A stretch of 64,000 nt of DNA, taken from NCBI GenBank assembly GCA_964618895.1, contig CAZUDO010000081.1, forward strand, positions 32,383-96,382, written 5' to 3'. Each line of letters opens with the position of its first letter. Positions within the stretch are counted from its first letter, which is position 1. The translations under genes were made by a program, and so were the position numbers. The stretch is from CAZUDO01 sp964618895 (lineage in GTDB: Bacteria > Desulfobacterota > Binatia > DP-6). The notes below the pieces were generated by a model. It worked only from the letters and a program-made list of their open reading frames with translations, made no database searches and was not told the origin of the DNA. Shown here piece by piece: positions 61,542 through 64,000 of this stretch.

Positions 61542-63976
61542 TCCAGGATGTTTGCGGTCACCACCGCGGTGATGCGGTCGTCGTCGTAGCCGAGGAGCGT
61601 GCGCAGGACGAACTCGTTGTCCTGCCCGAACGTCGGCACCGCGCCGTCGATGCGGGCCGGCGTCCGCGAGAGCCGGAAGCGCGAGCCCTCGACCGTGGTC
61701 GGGCCGAGCGTCGGATGGGTCATGCCGACGAAATGGCCGCGGTGGAGGAGCTGCGGGTCGCGGCACAGGTCGGCGCTGGTCTGGACGACGCTTGCCGGGA
61801 CGCCATGCGCCTGGAGCGTCGCTTCGACGGTGCGGGCGTCGCGCTGGCACGTCCAGGCGCCGATGGTGGCATCGAGCGCGTCCTGGTGGGCGACGCGCTG
61901 CGCGGCCGTGGCGTAGCGCGGGTCGCGGCCCAGGTCGGGGCGATCGATGGCGGTGCAGAGCGCCTGCCAGTCGCGGTCGTCGCGGGCGGCGATCGCCACC
62001 CAGCGGTCGTGACCGGCGGCCGGATAGACGCCGTGGGGGGCCATCTCGGGATCGCGGTTCCCCACCCGGGACCCCACGCGGCCGTTCACGACGTGGTCGA
62101 GTAGCGCCGGGGTGAGAAAATGGAGCGACGCCTCACCCTGCGCCAGGTCGACGTGCTGGCCGCGGCCCGTGCGCCGGCGCCACTCGAGCGCGGCCAGGAT
62201 GGCGAGCGCGATGAAGCGCGGCGAGACGTAGTCGGTGTAGGCGCTGAACGGCCCCGCCGGTGGGCGATCGGGCCAGCCGCCCAGGTTCGAGAAGCCGGAA
62301 ATGGCGGAGGCCAGGTTGCCGTAGCCGGCGAGACCCGCGAGCGGGCCCGTCTGGCCCATCAGGCACGAGCTCACCATGACCAGCGCCGGGTTGACGGCGG
62401 CGAGCGTGGTGTAGTCCAGGCCGAGCCGCTGCTTCACCGCCGGCGCGAACGACTCGGTCAGCACGTCCGCCCAGCGCACCAGGTCGAGCAGGACGGCGCG
62501 GCCCTCGGGGTGGGTCAGATCGAGGGTCAGCATGCGCTTGCCGGCGTTCAGGTTCTGGAAGCAGCCCGAGCGCTCGGCGCCGTAGACGCCGTCGCGGAAG
62601 GGCGCCAGCGTGCGTGCCGTGTCGATGCGGCGGGTGGACTCGACGCGCACGACGGTGGCGCCGTAGTCGGCGAGCACGCGGGTGGCGGCGGGGCCGGCCA
62701 TGACCCAGAAGAGATCCACGATCTTCACGTCGGCAAGCGGGAGGGTGTCGTGTGGCGCGGGGCCCGTTGGTGGCGGCAGGGCGGGTGGTGTCTCGCCGAG
62801 CACGGTGGCGGTGTGCTCGCCGACGGTGGGTGGCCGGTGCCGGGTGTGCCGCGGCGTCGCCGCGAACTTGGCGAACGGACCTGGATACACGACGGTCCGC
62901 CCCAGCTCCGGGTGCGCCAGCGGCTCCCAGTAGTCGCGCGCGGCGAGCTGCGGGCTGGCGAGCACCTCAGGGATGGTCGCGACCGGAGCGATCAACAGGC
63001 CGCGGCGGAGCGCGGCGTCGAGCAGCTCGGCCTTGGTGCGGGTTTCCGTGAACGCCTCGATCACCGCCTTGACGCGCTCGAACTCGGCGATCGGCTCCTG
63101 GCCGGAGGCCAGCAGCTCGGTGTAGGCGAGCCAGTCCTTGTCGCGCGTCGCGGCGTCGCAGCCCCCGTGCTCGTGGATGTACTCCATCAGGCGGCGGCTG
63201 AACGGGCCGATGGCCGAGCCGAAGAGAAACGTGATCGCGACGTGTCCGTCGCGCGCCGGGAAGAGGAGGCGGGCGTGCACCGCCCCGTGCTTGAGCCCAC
63301 CGGCCGAGCGACGCACCTCGGGCGCGCCGAGGGCGTGCGCCAGGATGTACGACTGCGTGGCCAGCGCGACCGCCTGCTGCGCCGACACGTCGATGTGCTG
63401 CCCGTGACCGGAGCGCTGGCGTTCGTGATGGGCGATGAGCGCCGCCACCGCCGCCTCGGCGCCGGCGTGCAGGTACGCCTGCGGGATCGGGAGCCGGACG
63501 GGGGCGCGATCGTCGTCGCCGGTCAGGACCAGCGGGCCGCCGGCGGCCCAGACGGTCAAGTCGGTGTCGGCCCAGTCGGCCTTCGGGCCGTCCTGGCCGA
63601 AGGGGGTGATCGACACGTACACCAGCGCCGGATTGAGTGCGGTCAGGTCGGTGTAGCCGAGGCCGCGCGCGGCCTGGACGCCCGGCGCCTCCGACTCGAT
63701 CAGGAAATGCGCGCCCACGACCAGCCGGCGGAGCGTCGACTGGCCGTCCGGATGGTCCAGGTCGAGCACGAGCGAGCGCTTGGCGCGGCTCTCGGCCCAC
63801 CACGCCAGCGAGCGATCGGGATGCGGCACGTCGCCGGCGAACGGCCCGCGCCGGCGGAGCGCGGCCCCGCCGGGCGGCTCGATGGCGATCACATCGGCCC
63901 CGAGGTTGCCCAGGAGCTGGCCGCACAGGAGTCCCCGCGTGGAGGTGAGGTCGAGGACGCGGTAGGGCGCCAGCAT
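61538..63976 (-). CDS. Double-domain CaiB/BaiF family III CoA-transferase
   Basis: 812 residues in one frame containing two complete family III CoA-transferase copies (about 1-385 and 400-800). Each opens with the typical N-terminal segment (VLDLTSTRGLLCGQLLGNLG; IVDLFWVMAGPAATRVLADY) and contains the CoA-transferase core and a likely catalytic Asp (TDLTVWAAGG in the first). Normal members are one domain of about 400 residues that dimerise; here the dimer is covalent. The acyl-CoA substrate is unknown. The start at 63976 lies close to the window edge, so an upstream start cannot be excluded. Confidence 0.8.
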   Translation of the reverse strand: MLAPYRVLDLTSTRGLLCGQLLGNLGADVIAIEPPGGAALRRRGPFAGDVPHPDRSLAWWAESRAKRSLVLDLDHPDGQSTLRRLVVGAHFLIESEAPGVQAARGLGYTDLTALNPALVYVSITPFGQDGPKADWADTDLTVWAAGGPLVLTGDDDRAPVRLPIPQAYLHAGAEAAVAALIAHHERQRSGHGQHIDVSAQQAVALATQSYILAHALGAPEVRRSAGGLKHGAVHARLLFPARDGHVAITFLFGSAIGPFSRRLMEYIHEHGGCDAATRDKDWLAYTELLASGQEPIAEFERVKAVIEAFTETRTKAELLDAALRRGLLIAPVATIPEVLASPQLAARDYWEPLAHPELGRTVVYPGPFAKFAATPRHTRHRPPTVGEHTATVLGETPPALPPPTGPAPHDTLPLADVKIVDLFWVMAGPAATRVLADYGATVVRVESTRRIDTARTLAPFRDGVYGAERSGCFQNLNAGKRMLTLDLTHPEGRAVLLDLVRWADVLTESFAPAVKQRLGLDYTTLAAVNPALVMVSSCLMGQTGPLAGLAGYGNLASAISGFSNLGGWPDRPPAGPFSAYTDYVSPRFIALAILAALEWRRRTGRGQHVDLAQGEASLHFLTPALLDHVVNGRVGSRVGNRDPEMAPHGVYPAAGHDRWVAIAARDDRDWQALCTAIDRPDLGRDPRYATAAQRVAHQDALDATIGAWTCQRDARTVEATLQAHGVPASVVQTSADLCRDPQLLHRGHFVGMTHPTLGPTTVEGSRFRLSRTPARIDGAVPTFGQDNEFVLRTLLGYDDDRITAVVTANILD

Positions 63977-64000
63977 CAGCGTCGGGGGCGACGCCGCTCG

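Noticed and set aside
1..64000. tRNA, rRNA or CRISPR arrays
   Set aside because: No clover-leaf arms with TTC-loop signature, no rRNA segment and no regularly spaced repeats were found by reading; a dedicated search could still find a tRNA.

Overview
The window is very GC-rich (about 70% by eye) and codes densely on both strands. It has one RNA-free, CRISPR-free chromosomal character: no rRNA, tRNA, transposase or phage gene was seen. Gene content (fused FadB, CusCBA, HtpX, secreted GH8 with Myxococcota-type Cys-rich repeats, sigma-54 promoters, CaiB/BaiF transferases) suggests a Gram-negative, metabolically versatile soil or sediment bacterium near Myxococcota, Desulfobacterota or Binatota. 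The phylum is inference.

Layout. 1-7.8 kb: a partial Phd-type antitoxin, a FadB-like enzyme, an RluA pseudouridine synthase, then a heme/beta-barrel protein, a cupredoxin, a sensor kinase and a lipoprotein. 7.8-11.2 kb: a membrane-anchored, ClpB-like double-AAA+ protein whose C-terminus resembles release factor 2 without its GGQ domain. This is the most unusual gene here. 11.7-19.7 kb: an anti-sigma-like protein, a broken VIT/VWA gene, TVP38, a HigBA toxin-antitoxin pair, HtpX, a membrane phosphatase, an SRPBCC protein and a pseudokinase. 19.7-23.4 kb: GH1 and GH8 glycosidases with two long inverted repeats flanking GH1. 23.7-25.7 kb: two diiron ferritin-like proteins plus a small zinc ribbon. 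25.7-37.5 kb: a stress island (BCAM0308 family, PCMT-erythromycin esterase fusion, CBS, cytochrome c, universal stress protein, nucleotidyltransferase, MerR-cyclase-YHS protein, P-type ATPase, methyltransferase, LOG protein). 37.5-43.9 kb: CusCBA copper/silver efflux. 43.9-53.3 kb: one long minus-strand run encoding a three-subunit formate dehydrogenase, acetyl-CoA synthetase, 2-oxoacid dehydrogenase E1 alpha/E1 beta/E2, a dedicated acyl carrier protein and OsmC. 53.5-58 kb: CBS, small secreted protein, MgtA, a second universal stress protein and a broken YbaK. 58-64 kb: an orphan PAS kinase, an alcohol dehydrogenase fragment, an Lnt-like enzyme and a double CaiB transferase.

How it fits together. 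Eight sites fit the sigma-54 -24/-12 rule (GG-N10-GC, all with CTTGC at -12). They lie upstream of the pseudokinase, the diiron operon, cytochrome c/CBS, both universal stress proteins (one with MgtA), formate dehydrogenase, the second CBS gene and the YbaK gene. Six form three divergent pairs. The content recalls known low-oxygen/dormancy regulons (mycobacterial DosR; the Burkholderia low-oxygen-activated locus), so I read much of 23-58 kb as a sigma-54-driven energy-limitation regulon. Four of these promoters would start transcription only a few bases before the ATG, and htpX has a similarly placed sigma-70-type promoter, which suggests leaderless mRNAs. Several genes are decayed (VIT/VWA, multicopper oxidase tail, YbaK, alcohol dehydrogenase tail).
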